A stretch of DNA of 17,907 nucleotides from Bacteroidota bacterium (GTDB lineage: Bacteria; Bacteroidota; Bacteroidia; Bacteroidales; VadinHA17), in the NCBI GenBank assembly GCA_030613125.1, contig JAUWMO010000025.1, positions 1 to 17,907 of the forward strand, written 5' to 3'. Below, piece after piece: positions 1-8,947 of this stretch. Numbering within the stretch: the first letter of the stretch is position 1; each line of letters starts with the position of its first letter. The translations under genes and the position numbers were made by a program. Under the pieces are notes generated by a model, which did no database searches, was not told the DNA's origin, and saw nothing but the letters and a program-made list of their open reading frames with translations.

Positions 1-1187
1 TTTTGTTTCTTAAAAGCCTCATAGGTATCAGGCCTTTCCCCAACCGTACTATTTTCCCATTTCTTCACTTCATCATATTTCATATATGTCATAATAGTAA
101 TCCCATCAGCAAATTCCCGATCCTGAGATGGCACCTGAGTCATCAGAAGGAAACTTTGTGGCCAAACTTTTGAATCATAGTTTAATAACGTCCATACATT
201 TTTATCCCTTGAATAATAAACATTGTAATTCAGATATTTATGTATATTTTTTTTTAATATTAAATATAAAGTAAACACAGAAGCAGTGTTATTTAGTCCG
301 ATTATTCTATTGAAATAAACCCTTCTAACCTTTTCTTCAGGTATCATTTTAAGGGTAAGTGCAGGATGGATATCAGAAATAAAGGTACTGGCATAAAGTT
401 TCTCACCATTTCGTAATAACACACAACAAATCTTATCTTCTTCAAATAATAATTCTTTTGCCTCGGACTGTTTTTTAATGGTTCCTCCATTAGCAATGAT
501 AGAGTTAGCAAGAACAGCAGTTATTTGTGAACTCCCATTGATAAAACGGTAGGCACTCTGAATGTAAGAGTTCATTATCAGGCTATGGATGAACAAGGGC
601 GTTTTATTGGGTTCTCCGGCATATAAAAGGTTTGAACCTGCCAGGACGTTTTGCAGTCTGCTGTTTTTTGTAATGCTTTCAAGGTATGAGCGAATATTTG
701 TCCGGTAATATTTCGATTTTAAATTAAAATTGAAAGGCGCTTCCACCTGAGTCAGTTCGAAATCCGCTGTCAATTTTTGCAGATCTTTAATATAGGTTTC
801 AAGAGATTCTTTTTCCTTCGGGAATCTCTTCAATAATGTCTTGATAAAATTATCATAACCGATAGCAAATTTGTAGTCCTGATTATTATCTCCAAAACTG
901 ATCCGGTCAAAGCCATCCTCATCAAGCCGTTTCACCCTTATTTTATCAGTCAGACTAAAAAATTTAAAATACCTGTGCAGTATTTGTCCTTCATCGTATG
1001 CTCCTATATAATGTACTCCTGCATCGAGGATAATTCCATCTCTTTTAAAATTCTGAACAGCGCCACCCAATTGAGAATTCTTTTCAATTACACATACATT
1101 AAATCCTTCCTTACTCAATATATATGCAGTTTGCAATCCTCCAAGGCCACTTCCTAATATTAAGAAATCGAACTTCATCATTTTCAT
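1..1187 (-). CDS. CrtI-like FAD-dependent oxidoreductase (3' end cut by window edge)
   Basis: The reading frame is open from the ATG at 1187 to the left edge (395 complete codons, no stop), so the C-terminus is missing. The N-terminus has a Rossmann dinucleotide-binding motif, GSGLGGL at residues 12-18, followed by a beta-strand ending in an acidic residue (VIEKN), typical of FAD-binding amine oxidase / phytoene desaturase / retinol-saturase-like proteins. Later segments such as YRFINGSSQIT and the downstream VGERPDTYEAFKK fit this family, members of which are often called all-trans-retinol 13,14-reductase. The start at 1187 makes an ATGA overlap with the stop of the preceding transporter gene; ATGs at 1181 and 1178 are possible alternatives. 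The likely role is redox modification of the polyene chain or an intermediate. The family assignment is firm; the substrate is inference from context. Confidence 0.85.
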   Translation of the reverse strand, partial: MKMMKFDFLILGSGLGGLQTAYILSKEGFNVCVIEKNSQLGGAVQNFKRDGIILDAGVHYIGAYDEGQILHRYFKFFSLTDKIRVKRLDEDGFDRISFGDNNQDYKFAIGYDNFIKTLLKRFPKEKESLETYIKDLQKLTADFELTQVEAPFNFNLKSKYYRTNIRSYLESITKNSRLQNVLAGSNLLYAGEPNKTPLFIHSLIMNSYIQSAYRFINGSSQITAVLANSIIANGGTIKKQSEAKELLFEEDKICCVLLRNGEKLYASTFISDIHPALTLKMIPEEKVRRVYFNRIIGLNNTASVFTLYLILKKNIHKYLNYNVYYSRDKNVWTLLNYDSKVWPQSFLLMTQVPSQDREFADGITIMTYMKYDEVKKWENSTVGERPDTYEAFKKQ

Positions 1188-4100
1188 AATTTTCTTATGA
1201 TATAAACCAGATTGGAAGTCAACTTTGCTGAATCTATTATTTCAAGATTAAGATTTTGTCTTGAAACAATATTCTTAATAACATCTTGTGATATATAGGT
1301 CAACCTGAAGATGGCTTTATTAAACCCGGTTTTAGTAGAAAAAAATTCTGTTAATCTTGTACCCAAATGCCTCTTCTTCAGATCCTTATCTGCATCACGG
1401 ATAATAATCATTCCACCGTTATTCAGTTTAAATATGCACCTCTCAATAGTATTAACTTGTAATTCAACTGGCATATAATGAAGTACATCGTTTAAAATAA
1501 ATACGTCTGATTCAGGCATTTCAAATTCATTTATATCAGCGCTAATGAAATTTACATTCGGGGTTTTTATGGCACAATTATTAGCCATAGCAATCTTATC
1601 CATGTCATAATCTACAGCCGTGATCTGCCTTGCAGGTGAAACCAGACTTAACATATATGTAAGGAATCCATAGCCACATCCCAAATCAGTAATAATACAC
1701 TTCTCAGGAATAAGATCATTAAATAACCCGTAGTTTTTTTCAAGTCTAAGTTTAATTTTCAGATACAATTCAAGAACAGGGCCTTTATATAGATAGTTTT
1801 TGATAATAAAATCCCTGAAATATTCCGGTGACTCCAGCTCTTGCTTTAGTTTGGCATATTCTTCCCTGAAATATTTTAAAACGTTTTTAGTCTGCTGCCT
1901 TATATCTTCCCCATATTCTTTTCTACCCAGGTCAATTCTTGGAAGTATGCTTGTTGTCATAGACCCCCTTTTCAGAAAAAACTCACTTTTTTTCAGCAAT
2001 TGATTACCTCCATGTATCATTATAGGTAATAGCTCCAATCCTAAATCCTTTGCCAGATAAAAAGCCCCCTTATGAAAACGCCTTATCTTGCCGGTATCAG
2101 AACGTGTTCCTTCAGGGAAAACCATAACCGAGTACCCATCTCTGACCTTACTCCGAAGAAATCCAAGGACAGTCTCATAACCTTCGGTCGCCGGTATAAA
2201 ATCGGCATATCTGATAATTGAACCATATAGTTTATTATTCCATTGTTTATTATTTGTCAGAATAAGAATTTTAGGATGCAGCAATAAAATTAACATCAGA
2301 TCAATATGAGACTGGTGGTTTGCTATAATTACCGCCGGTTTTTTAAAATCTTCATTTCGGGGATTAATTATGCGTTTCTTTATGAAAATATCATAATAGA
2401 TTATTACCCTGGCCATATACATTAACAGGTAGTGAAAAAAAAGTTTTTTGCTTTTTGCACTTACAGGAAAAACCCGTAATATTAATATATTTACCATAAG
2501 CATGCCGGCTCCGGCAACAAATATGAACAGTGAGACTACTGAGATAATAAAATCCAGAAATGTGACAGGCCTGATACGTAACCCTCTTTTATAAGTAATT
2601 ATCCATTTGAAAATGATAGGTGGAAGAGTGAAGGTAATAAACAGCACAGATAAAATACCAATAATCGATATCGCAGCAATAGACTTCAGGGCCGGGTGTT
2701 TAGCAAATATTAAAGCCCCGATTCCCAGAAGAGTTGTTATTACCGAAAGTAATACCGACACTTTGTATGAATCGAGAGTACTTTTCCCGTATTTAAACTC
2801 CTGAACCAAGCCTTTTATAATAAATATGCTATAATCAATACCCAATCCGAAGATAAAAGTCAATACGATAATATTAAAAATGTTAAAAGAGATGCCCAGT
2901 ATTCCCATAATACCAACTGTCCATAGCCAGCTAACAGCTATAGGTATTATAGCTAACAGGCTCAGTTCTATTCTGCCAAATGAAAGCAGCAGGATTAAAA
3001 AGACAATTGCAAAAGAGAATGGAACAAGTTTCCTGAAATTAGTACTTAACACACTTACAAGCTCTTCAGTTACTCCCTGCCTGGTTATTAACCATATATC
3101 TGTTTGTTTATTGAAAGCATCATAAATCTCATTCATTCTGCTCACATCAACATCAAGTATATTCACAACGGCTGAAAGGGTATCCGATTTAACGTAGAAA
3201 TTGCTGAGAAACATATCATTAATAACCGGAGCTGCATCAAAATCAACCAATTGAAACTCTTTATTCAATAATGAGTAGAATTCTGAAAAAGCATCGGATT
3301 TAAAATGAAATTTTTTCCCCTCAGCTACCATGGTTTCCTTGAGTTTATCAGCCCTGCTTGCCCAGAACTTTTGCCAACGAATAATGGCTTTTTTTTGTTC
3401 ATCCTTAGATGGTATGATTCGGCTGATTATAGTTTCATTTTTAATAGCACCTGATCTGTTTAAGTTGTCAATGGTTTGTAAAAGTTGCTCATTCCTGCTA
3501 AGTGCACTATCCAGATTCGGTCCTGTTGAAACCAGATAAAGGGTTTTTTGTGAAACGCCTGAAATGTTATTCAATCTCTTCTCAGTCCTCCTCAATTTAT
3601 TACTCATATAATTACTCTTCATCATATCAGGCTCGAAGTATACACCTCTGGAAGTAAAAATAAATATTAGGGTTACTATTAATATCCCATATACTACTAA
3701 CTTGTTGCCAGAAAGATTTAATGCAGCAACCTTATCAAGTCCGAAACTAAAGTGTTGTTTTTCTTCTCTGTTTTCTGTTTTTCCGATAAGATGAGGTAAC
3801 ACCACAAGGGAAAAAATGGCTGAACTGAAAACACTTATAGCTGCAAATAAACCAAGATCGTTCAGAGCTTTTGAATGTATAAGGTATAAAGATAAAAAAG
3901 CTGATGCAGTTGTAATACTGCTTATTAAGATAGGAGTAGTAAGTTCTTTAATAACCTTTTCAACTGATAAGTTCTTACGATAATGAGAAAAAATATGTAA
4001 TGCATAATCAACTGATATACCCAGAATAATTGATCCAATACCCAGAGATATCGCAGAAATCTCTGATTTGAAAACAGATATTGCAGCAATAGAAACAAGG

Positions 4101-5023
4101 CCGCCCAATACAACAGGTAGTAAGATGACAAGAAATGCTCTTTTTCTTCGAAAAAAGATACTTATAAAAATAATCAGAACAAACAGGGCAATAGACAGAG
4201 TATGAATAATATCTTTTTTTATTCGTTTAGCATTTCCGGCAACCACCAAAGCTGAACTGAAATATTCAACATTTATTTTATTGAATTTACCTGAGTTAAG
4301 TGTCTCAATCGATTTGTCAATACCTGAGAATAGTCGATCGTTTACAGGTATCTTATCAGGAAACGCAAGTGTTGCAAACACCAGGATATGACGGTGATCT
4401 TTAGTAATAATAAAATTATTATATAACTCAAAATTACCTTTAAGTTGAAATGAGGTAAACTTATCAAGTGCAATCAACGATAGGTTCAGAGGGTCTTTCT
4501 GGATCAAACTCTTTGTTACCAAACCCAACGGGGATAACAGGGTTTTATAGTTATTTTCAAGTATCCGTTTAACCTCCTGTGGTTGAATTAATGTATCTAT
4601 TCTTAAATAATCTTTTTCATCCAGGAACAAAGGCAGATTACTATACAATGTGTCATACAGCCCGATAATACTTTTTTCATCAAAACCGGCATTGACAGTT
4701 TTAAGATAATCAGGCATAAATCTTCTTTTCAGAGTATCTATGAATTCATGTGCAAACTGAGTAAGAAGTTCAGGTGAGGGGGAAGCGGTTGAATCCTTTA
4801 AATAAATGTTAAAAACAACTTTATCCATGAATTTTAAATTATTGAGAACAAAATTCATGTTTTTGATATTCTGATTTTCAGGTAAAACTTTGGTTATATC
4901 TTCAACAAGGTTAACTTTTAAAACAAAAAAGATACTTACCGATATCAGTAAGATCAGCAATCCTAATGAAATAGCTTTGTATTTCTTTGTAGTTCTGTAA
5001 AAGAATAGAAAGACTGCACCCAT
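1184..5023 (-). CDS. Trifunctional MMPL transporter / lysophospholipid-type acyltransferase / SAM methyltransferase fusion
   Basis: A 1279-residue three-part protein. Residues 1 to about 850 are an RND/MMPL exporter: an N-terminal membrane segment, two large extracytoplasmic loops (about 37-270 and 459-690) and two bundles of membrane helices, each with a paired-acid motif (GISVDY with D339; GLGIDY with D730). Residues about 870-1070 are a PlsC-type acyltransferase with the HX4D motif (H903 and D908 in NHQSHID) and FPEGTR at 969-974. Residues about 1085-1279 are a class I SAM methyltransferase with motif I DLGCGYG starting at D1113. MMPL proteins of pigment clusters are thought to move lipid-linked product across the inner membrane; fusion to an acyltransferase and a methyltransferase suggests that acylation, methylation and export are coupled. 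The gene starts 17 bp after the glycosyltransferase and overlaps the next gene by 4 bp. Domain calls are strong; substrate is unknown. Confidence 0.93.
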   Translation of the reverse strand: MGAVFLFFYRTTKKYKAISLGLLILLISVSIFFVLKVNLVEDITKVLPENQNIKNMNFVLNNLKFMDKVVFNIYLKDSTASPSPELLTQFAHEFIDTLKRRFMPDYLKTVNAGFDEKSIIGLYDTLYSNLPLFLDEKDYLRIDTLIQPQEVKRILENNYKTLLSPLGLVTKSLIQKDPLNLSLIALDKFTSFQLKGNFELYNNFIITKDHRHILVFATLAFPDKIPVNDRLFSGIDKSIETLNSGKFNKINVEYFSSALVVAGNAKRIKKDIIHTLSIALFVLIIFISIFFRRKRAFLVILLPVVLGGLVSIAAISVFKSEISAISLGIGSIILGISVDYALHIFSHYRKNLSVEKVIKELTTPILISSITTASAFLSLYLIHSKALNDLGLFAAISVFSSAIFSLVVLPHLIGKTENREEKQHFSFGLDKVAALNLSGNKLVVYGILIVTLIFIFTSRGVYFEPDMMKSNYMSNKLRRTEKRLNNISGVSQKTLYLVSTGPNLDSALSRNEQLLQTIDNLNRSGAIKNETIISRIIPSKDEQKKAIIRWQKFWASRADKLKETMVAEGKKFHFKSDAFSEFYSLLNKEFQLVDFDAAPVINDMFLSNFYVKSDTLSAVVNILDVDVSRMNEIYDAFNKQTDIWLITRQGVTEELVSVLSTNFRKLVPFSFAIVFLILLLSFGRIELSLLAIIPIAVSWLWTVGIMGILGISFNIFNIIVLTFIFGLGIDYSIFIIKGLVQEFKYGKSTLDSYKVSVLLSVITTLLGIGALIFAKHPALKSIAAISIIGILSVLFITFTLPPIIFKWIITYKRGLRIRPVTFLDFIISVVSLFIFVAGAGMLMVNILILRVFPVSAKSKKLFFHYLLMYMARVIIYYDIFIKKRIINPRNEDFKKPAVIIANHQSHIDLMLILLLHPKILILTNNKQWNNKLYGSIIRYADFIPATEGYETVLGFLRSKVRDGYSVMVFPEGTRSDTGKIRRFHKGAFYLAKDLGLELLPIMIHGGNQLLKKSEFFLKRGSMTTSILPRIDLGRKEYGEDIRQQTKNVLKYFREEYAKLKQELESPEYFRDFIIKNYLYKGPVLELYLKIKLRLEKNYGLFNDLIPEKCIITDLGCGYGFLTYMLSLVSPARQITAVDYDMDKIAMANNCAIKTPNVNFISADINEFEMPESDVFILNDVLHYMPVELQVNTIERCIFKLNNGGMIIIRDADKDLKKRHLGTRLTEFFSTKTGFNKAIFRLTYISQDVIKNIVSRQNLNLEIIDSAKLTSNLVYIIRKL

Positions 5024-5040
5024 GAATACGGCAGATTAGG

Positions 5041-6261
5041 TTAATGTCGTGTTGCTTTATAGTACAATAATAATATATAGGTAATTATTCCAAGTAAAAG
5101 GCCACAAATAAAACCAAAGGCAAAACTGCCAATCACATATTGAGAAATGCTATATCCAAGTACACTTAATGCTTCGTAAAACTCGCCTGAAATTATTTTC
5201 ATTTTCAGGTTTGAAAAAGTATCTATATTTAATGGGATATTGTTATTTAAGACCAATCCGCCAGTTTTGTAACTTAGAAAAAGGATCAAAGGTATCATAG
5301 GGGGGATGCTTATATTTGAGGCAACAATAACCAGAGCCTTGTTAAGCCTGAACCAATGTGCCAAAAATGCTGCAACAATCATTTGAAACCCCCAGATTGG
5401 CACAATTCCCATAAAAACACCAAATCCAACTGCTAATGAAACTTTGAAACCTGTTTCATTATGCTCCAGTATTAAATCCTTAATAATTTTTTTTGCGCTG
5501 TTATTCTTTATATATCTGTACAGGTCTCTGGGTTTTATATAGAGTAAAGAAATCAATACAAGGATTGTGTTCAGAATACTAATTCGAAAAAAATCCCTGA
5601 AAGGCCTGAAGTGAGATATTCTCTCCTCTTTTGAAAAATAAAAAATCTGTATGGGAACAGGAACAATATGAATTCCCTGCCAGGCTGATCGTACCAATAT
5701 TTCTATCTCAAATTCAAACCTGTTAGTAAAAAATTTAAGATCTTTATAGAATTTAATAGGGTATAATCTAAATCCCGATTGCGTATCGGGCAATTTAATT
5801 CCGGTTTCTATTTTGTACCAAAAATTTGAGAACCGATTACCGAAATTGCTTCTCCCGGGCACACCATTTTGTAACAAATTCCGTGAACCCACAAGAAGAG
5901 CATTTTGGTTTTTCTCAAAACGATCAATAAATACAGGTAAATCCTCCGGAAAATGCTGACCATCGGAATCTAAGGTTATGGCATAATCAAATCCTTTTGA
6001 AAGGGCAAAATCAAATCCGGTCCTCATGGCGTGGCCCTTCCCTTTATTCTCACCTGTTGTAATGACTTCAATAAATTCAAAATCCCGTAATATCCGGGAA
6101 GTATTATCAGTAGATCCATCATTAACTACAATGACCTGTTTAGTATACTTCAGTACTTTAGTCAGGACGACTTTAATAGTTCCGGCATTATTATAAGAAG
6201 GAATAATAACACATATTTTATTGTCGTGAAATATTTTACTATAGTGTGAAATTACTGACAT
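5041..6261 (-). CDS. Family 2 glycosyltransferase with C-terminal DUF2062 membrane domain
   Basis: A 406-residue protein. Residues about 15-230 form a GT-A fold family 2 glycosyltransferase: IIPSYNN near residue 20, VVNDGSTD at 45-52 for nucleotide-sugar binding, and the metal-binding DSD at 98-100 in the segment TLDSDGQH. Residues about 265-406 are a DUF2062 domain with several hydrophobic helices and the segments GFGVFMGIVPIWGFQM and NISIPPMIPLI. GT2 enzymes with membrane domains often act on polyprenyl-phosphate or lipid acceptors, so this one may glycosylate a lipid or the lipid-anchored polyene; the sugar and acceptor cannot be read from the sequence. It lies between the FabZ-like dehydratase (13 bp upstream) and the MMPL fusion (17 bp downstream), so co-expression with the biosynthesis and export genes is likely. 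Confidence 0.92.
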   Translation of the reverse strand: MSVISHYSKIFHDNKICVIIPSYNNAGTIKVVLTKVLKYTKQVIVVNDGSTDNTSRILRDFEFIEVITTGENKGKGHAMRTGFDFALSKGFDYAITLDSDGQHFPEDLPVFIDRFEKNQNALLVGSRNLLQNGVPGRSNFGNRFSNFWYKIETGIKLPDTQSGFRLYPIKFYKDLKFFTNRFEFEIEILVRSAWQGIHIVPVPIQIFYFSKEERISHFRPFRDFFRISILNTILVLISLLYIKPRDLYRYIKNNSAKKIIKDLILEHNETGFKVSLAVGFGVFMGIVPIWGFQMIVAAFLAHWFRLNKALVIVASNISIPPMIPLILFLSYKTGGLVLNNNIPLNIDTFSNLKMKIISGEFYEALSVLGYSISQYVIGSFAFGFICGLLLGIITYILLLYYKATRH

Positions 6262-6274
6262 TTGACGTCCCTGA

Positions 6275-6643
6275 TTATTTTAAAAAAAACAATCCCTTAA
6301 AATTCAAAAACACTGTTTTATCAGTATGCATTCTGGCCCTTATGTTTAATAATCCTTCATCATCAGCTTTTAAATCCAGATCAATTGTTAAAATGCAATC
6401 ACACCGGGGATCAAGCATGGAAAGAAATTTAATACTGGATGCTGATTTTAAAAAAATTTCTTTTTTTATTTTTCCTGAAAGAATTTCCTTAATAATCTGC
6501 AACTGTAATACACCGGGCAGAATAGGTTGTCCCGGGAAATGTCCCTTATATATAATATGATTCTTGTCCAGCTCAATTCTTGCTGTAATTTTCTCGCCTG
6601 TTTTGGTAACAGACAGGATTTTATAAAGACCCGGCACCAGCAT
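6275..6643 (-). CDS. FabZ-like 3-hydroxyacyl-ACP dehydratase (hotdog fold), Glu to Gln at the active site
   Basis: A 122-residue hotdog-fold protein close in length to a minimal FabZ. The signature GHFPGQPILPGVLQLQ spans residues 34-49. The catalytic histidine of FabZ is present (H35), but the partner acidic residue, normally Glu fourteen positions later, is Gln (Q49). The expected role is dehydration of 3-hydroxyacyl-ACP to the trans-2-enoyl form in each polyene extension round, or a structural half of a heteromeric dehydratase with the ApeP-like protein encoded at 14660-15079. It is 8 bp from the lipoprotein gene and 13 bp from the glycosyltransferase gene, so it belongs to the same transcription unit. 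The family is clear; whether it is active alone is doubtful because of the Gln. Confidence 0.85.
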   Translation of the reverse strand: MLVPGLYKILSVTKTGEKITARIELDKNHIIYKGHFPGQPILPGVLQLQIIKEILSGKIKKEIFLKSASSIKFLSMLDPRCDCILTIDLDLKADDEGLLNIRARMHTDKTVFLNFKGLFFLK

Positions 6644-6651
6644 TTTTCGTT

Positions 6652-7362
6652 TTAAATATTCAATTGTGTCAGAACAATATCTAATTTCAATAATTTATGT
6701 GTTATAAATATTTCATCAGGAAAAGGTCCTGAATAGTTTTCCAATGTTATATCAGCTTTTTTAAATATCAGACCCCTACGCTCAATTTTGAATATTCTAT
6801 CTCCATTTATTGTTTTGTAATAATAATTATTGATCCCTCTTAATTTGTAGTTAATTACTATGTTTTCTCTTTTATCAACTACAGATACTCTTTTTTTGAC
6901 TTCTGTTGGATAATTCATAAACATAGATTCAATATCCTTTTTGATAGTATTAATTACATGCCTTTTATCAAATGCATCCAGGCAATAATGGACAAAAAAA
7001 TTATTTTTTTTGTTAAAATAGAATTCCAGATCAAATATTTTCAAACCTATCTCTGATAGAAACACCACCCTGTAAGAATTGTTCTCAGGTAGTTTCTTTA
7101 TTAACATCAATCCACTGAAATGCCTTTTATTCAGATCAATTCCAGCCCTGTATAATACTTTACTAAAACTTTCGTGAAAGATGCTCACATTATAATACGA
7201 TGCATCCCCATTCTTCCCGATTGCTTTGTAATGCCCTGTTGAACAAGAATATAACAATAAGAATAACGCCAAAATAAAAGTCAGAGATTTAATACATACT
7301 AAGACTGCCGGACTCATTTCCAGGGCTTGCCTCCTCAATATCAAACTTCGAATAGTTAACAT
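6652..7362 (-). CDS. Putative outer-membrane lipoprotein, possibly LolB-like
   Basis: A 236-residue protein, or 221 residues if translation starts at the internal ATG at 7317. A hydrophobic segment ends in a lipobox, LYSC, with the acylated cysteine at residue 40 of the long form. The 7317 start would give a 25-residue signal peptide of ordinary lipoprotein length, so it is a good alternative. The rest is rich in beta-strand-like segments with alternating hydrophobic residues and no obvious catalytic motif. It follows the LolA-like gene, separated by a 172-bp gap, which suggests a receptor or partner role in moving the lipidic pigment to the outer membrane, as LolB does for LolA. The lipoprotein call rests on the visible lipobox; the LolB-like role is inferred from position and general character. 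Confidence 0.7.
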   Translation of the reverse strand: MLTIRSLILRRQALEMSPAVLVCIKSLTFILALFLLLYSCSTGHYKAIGKNGDASYYNVSIFHESFSKVLYRAGIDLNKRHFSGLMLIKKLPENNSYRVVFLSEIGLKIFDLEFYFNKKNNFFVHYCLDAFDKRHVINTIKKDIESMFMNYPTEVKKRVSVVDKRENIVINYKLRGINNYYYKTINGDRIFKIERRGLIFKKADITLENYSGPFPDEIFITHKLLKLDIVLTQLNI

Positions 7363-7383
7363 CCTAATGCATTTGTACGGTTA

Positions 7384-7436
7384 GTATATGAAGCGTACGG
7401 ATCGATAGCGGAATGATTTCATATACATTGTTAGCT
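7384..7436. repeat. Inverted repeat in the gap between the LolA-like and lipoprotein genes
   Basis: Perfect 9-bp arms GTATATGAA (7384-7392) and TTCATATAC (7428-7436) flank a 35-nt loop that itself contains CGTACG and ATCGAT palindromes. It sits in the 172-bp gap just upstream of the lipoprotein start. There is no T-tract next to it, so it is not a standard intrinsic terminator. It could form an mRNA hairpin that affects processing or relative expression of the two genes, or be a protein-binding site. Confidence 0.5.
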
Positions 7437-7534
7437 TCTGGCATTTTTGTATTCTTTTAATTTGATTTATGCCTTTTTTTCTTTGCTTGAAGTTAACTGA
7501 TTTTGAAAACAGGTAAGTACAGTATCTATTATTT

Positions 7535-8185
7535 TTATTTGGTTAAAAACTTATTTTCAGGGATCTCTATATTCAGTTGCTTGTTAACGAAAGTAATACT
7601 TGTATAATCCTCAGCTGATTCTATGAGCTTCACTTCTGAAACGGTGAGATCTTTTTTCTCAATAAAAATCTGAATTGTTTGTAAGATTTTTTCAACCTCC
7701 TGGCTTTTAGGAATCAGTTCTGTCTGATAAAAATTCGCATTTTCAAAAAAATTTATCTCAAAATCTTTTTCATCGGGTAACCTTCCACTAACCATATTTA
7801 CAATTATTTTATTGATCTCTCTGAATACCATGTTCGATTCAGTATCAAACTTAGTTACCTTGTCTTCATCCTTGATTATAAATTTCCCATTATGTATAAT
7901 AATCAGGTATTTTATTGGTTCATTATATTCCCACCTTATACTATTTTCTTTTTTAAACATAAAATGCCCTTTGCTTATCAGTACCTCATCTAACATGGTA
8001 AGATGCTTCTCCTGAACAAAATCACTTACAATGGTCCTGGTATTTTGAGCGTTATTTTGTAATCGTACTTTTAAAGCCTCAACATCTTTGACAGGAAAGA
8101 ATTGTTTGTTATCTGACTGAAATGAATATCCACTTACAATATATGTTACCAATAACAAATAAAATTTAAAACTTTTCATATGCAT
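7535..8185 (-). CDS. LolA-like periplasmic lipid/lipoprotein carrier
   Basis: A protein of about 216 residues with an N-terminal signal peptide of about 20 residues (KSFKFYLLLVTYIVSGYSF) and no lipobox cysteine, consistent with a soluble periplasmic protein. The region SDFVQEKHLTMLDEVLISKG, followed by RWEYNEP, matches the LolA family, where the opening beta-strands of the half-barrel carry the lipid. Three in-frame starts exist: TTG at 8188, ATG at 8185 and ATG at 8179; the first ATG is chosen. All overlap the end of the deacetylase gene by 14-23 bp, indicating translational coupling. LolA homologues are recurrent in aryl polyene and flexirubin clusters and are thought to shuttle the lipidic product across the periplasm. 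Family call good, cargo inferred. Confidence 0.85.
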   Translation of the reverse strand: MHMKSFKFYLLLVTYIVSGYSFQSDNKQFFPVKDVEALKVRLQNNAQNTRTIVSDFVQEKHLTMLDEVLISKGHFMFKKENSIRWEYNEPIKYLIIIHNGKFIIKDEDKVTKFDTESNMVFREINKIIVNMVSGRLPDEKDFEINFFENANFYQTELIPKSQEVEKILQTIQIFIEKKDLTVSEVKLIESAEDYTSITFVNKQLNIEIPENKFLTK

Positions 8186-8942
8186 CAACTGCTAATAACT
8201 TATCTAAATTTACAATTTCAAATCCACAAGTCTCTAAAAAACACAACAATTCAGATACAATTGTATGAATTTGTTTGTTTTTATCGTGTAATAAAATAAT
8301 ATCTCCCTCTTTAATATTTTTTCTGATTCTTTTCATAACCTGCTTATCATCTCTTATAGTATCAAATGATCGCAAGCTCCATCCAACTGGAGTCATATTT
8401 GTTTTTTTAATTGCCTTTTTTAAAAACGGGTTTGTAATGCCATAGGGAGGCCTGAACAGTAAGGGTTTCTTATTGATAATTTTTTCTATTGCATTGTTTG
8501 TTCTTTCTATTTCATCAATCATTCTACCTGATAACTTAAAATCAAACAATGTTGAATGTGTAAATGAATGGTTTCCAATAATATGTCCGGCAGCATCCAT
8601 TTGCCTGAGCAATTCTTTGTTTTTTTCAGCTTTTTCACCAATGCAAAAAAAAGTAGTTTTTACATTGTGTGTGGCAAGAATGTTCAATAGTTCCGGTGTA
8701 ATTTTATTCTCCGGGCCATCGTCAAATGTGATAGCAATTTTTTTATCCTGTCTGTTGCCCCTGTTATAAGCATTAATGAAAAAATTATATCTAATGGAAA
8801 ATGAACCTATCGACAGGATAGAAATATAAAGAAGAAATAAAAAGAAAAAAATAAATAAAGGTAAACTAACAAATATGCCTATTACAAAAAGACCAATAAT
8901 CAGAGAGATAAATATTATTGAAACGATCCCGTATTTCGACAT
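8166..8942 (-). CDS. Membrane-anchored polysaccharide deacetylase (NodB / CE4 family)
   Basis: A 258-residue protein with two hydrophobic stretches at about 7-26 and 27-48, then a NodB homology domain. The CE4 motifs are all visible: TFDDGP at 72-77 with catalytic base and metal Asp (D74, D75), HSFTH at 125-129 with the two metal-binding histidines, RPPYG at 164-168, and LHD at 218-220. The intact motif set predicts a metal-dependent amide or ester deacetylase, facing the periplasm if the anchor is a hairpin or N-in helix. Its gene lies 5 bp after the chain-length-factor-like gene and overlaps the LolA-like gene, so it belongs to the operon. It could deacetylate an N-acetyl sugar added by the cluster's glycosyltransferase; that link is inference. 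Confidence 0.93.
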   Translation of the reverse strand: MSKYGIVSIIFISLIIGLFVIGIFVSLPLFIFFFLFLLYISILSIGSFSIRYNFFINAYNRGNRQDKKIAITFDDGPENKITPELLNILATHNVKTTFFCIGEKAEKNKELLRQMDAAGHIIGNHSFTHSTLFDFKLSGRMIDEIERTNNAIEKIINKKPLLFRPPYGITNPFLKKAIKKTNMTPVGWSLRSFDTIRDDKQVMKRIRKNIKEGDIILLHDKNKQIHTIVSELLCFLETCGFEIVNLDKLLAVDAYEKF

Positions 8943-8947
8943 TGAAG

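Noticed and set aside
6246..6560. 104-codon open frame on the plus strand
   Set aside because: Antisense to the FabZ-like dehydratase and its junction with the glycosyltransferase; no recognisable domain.
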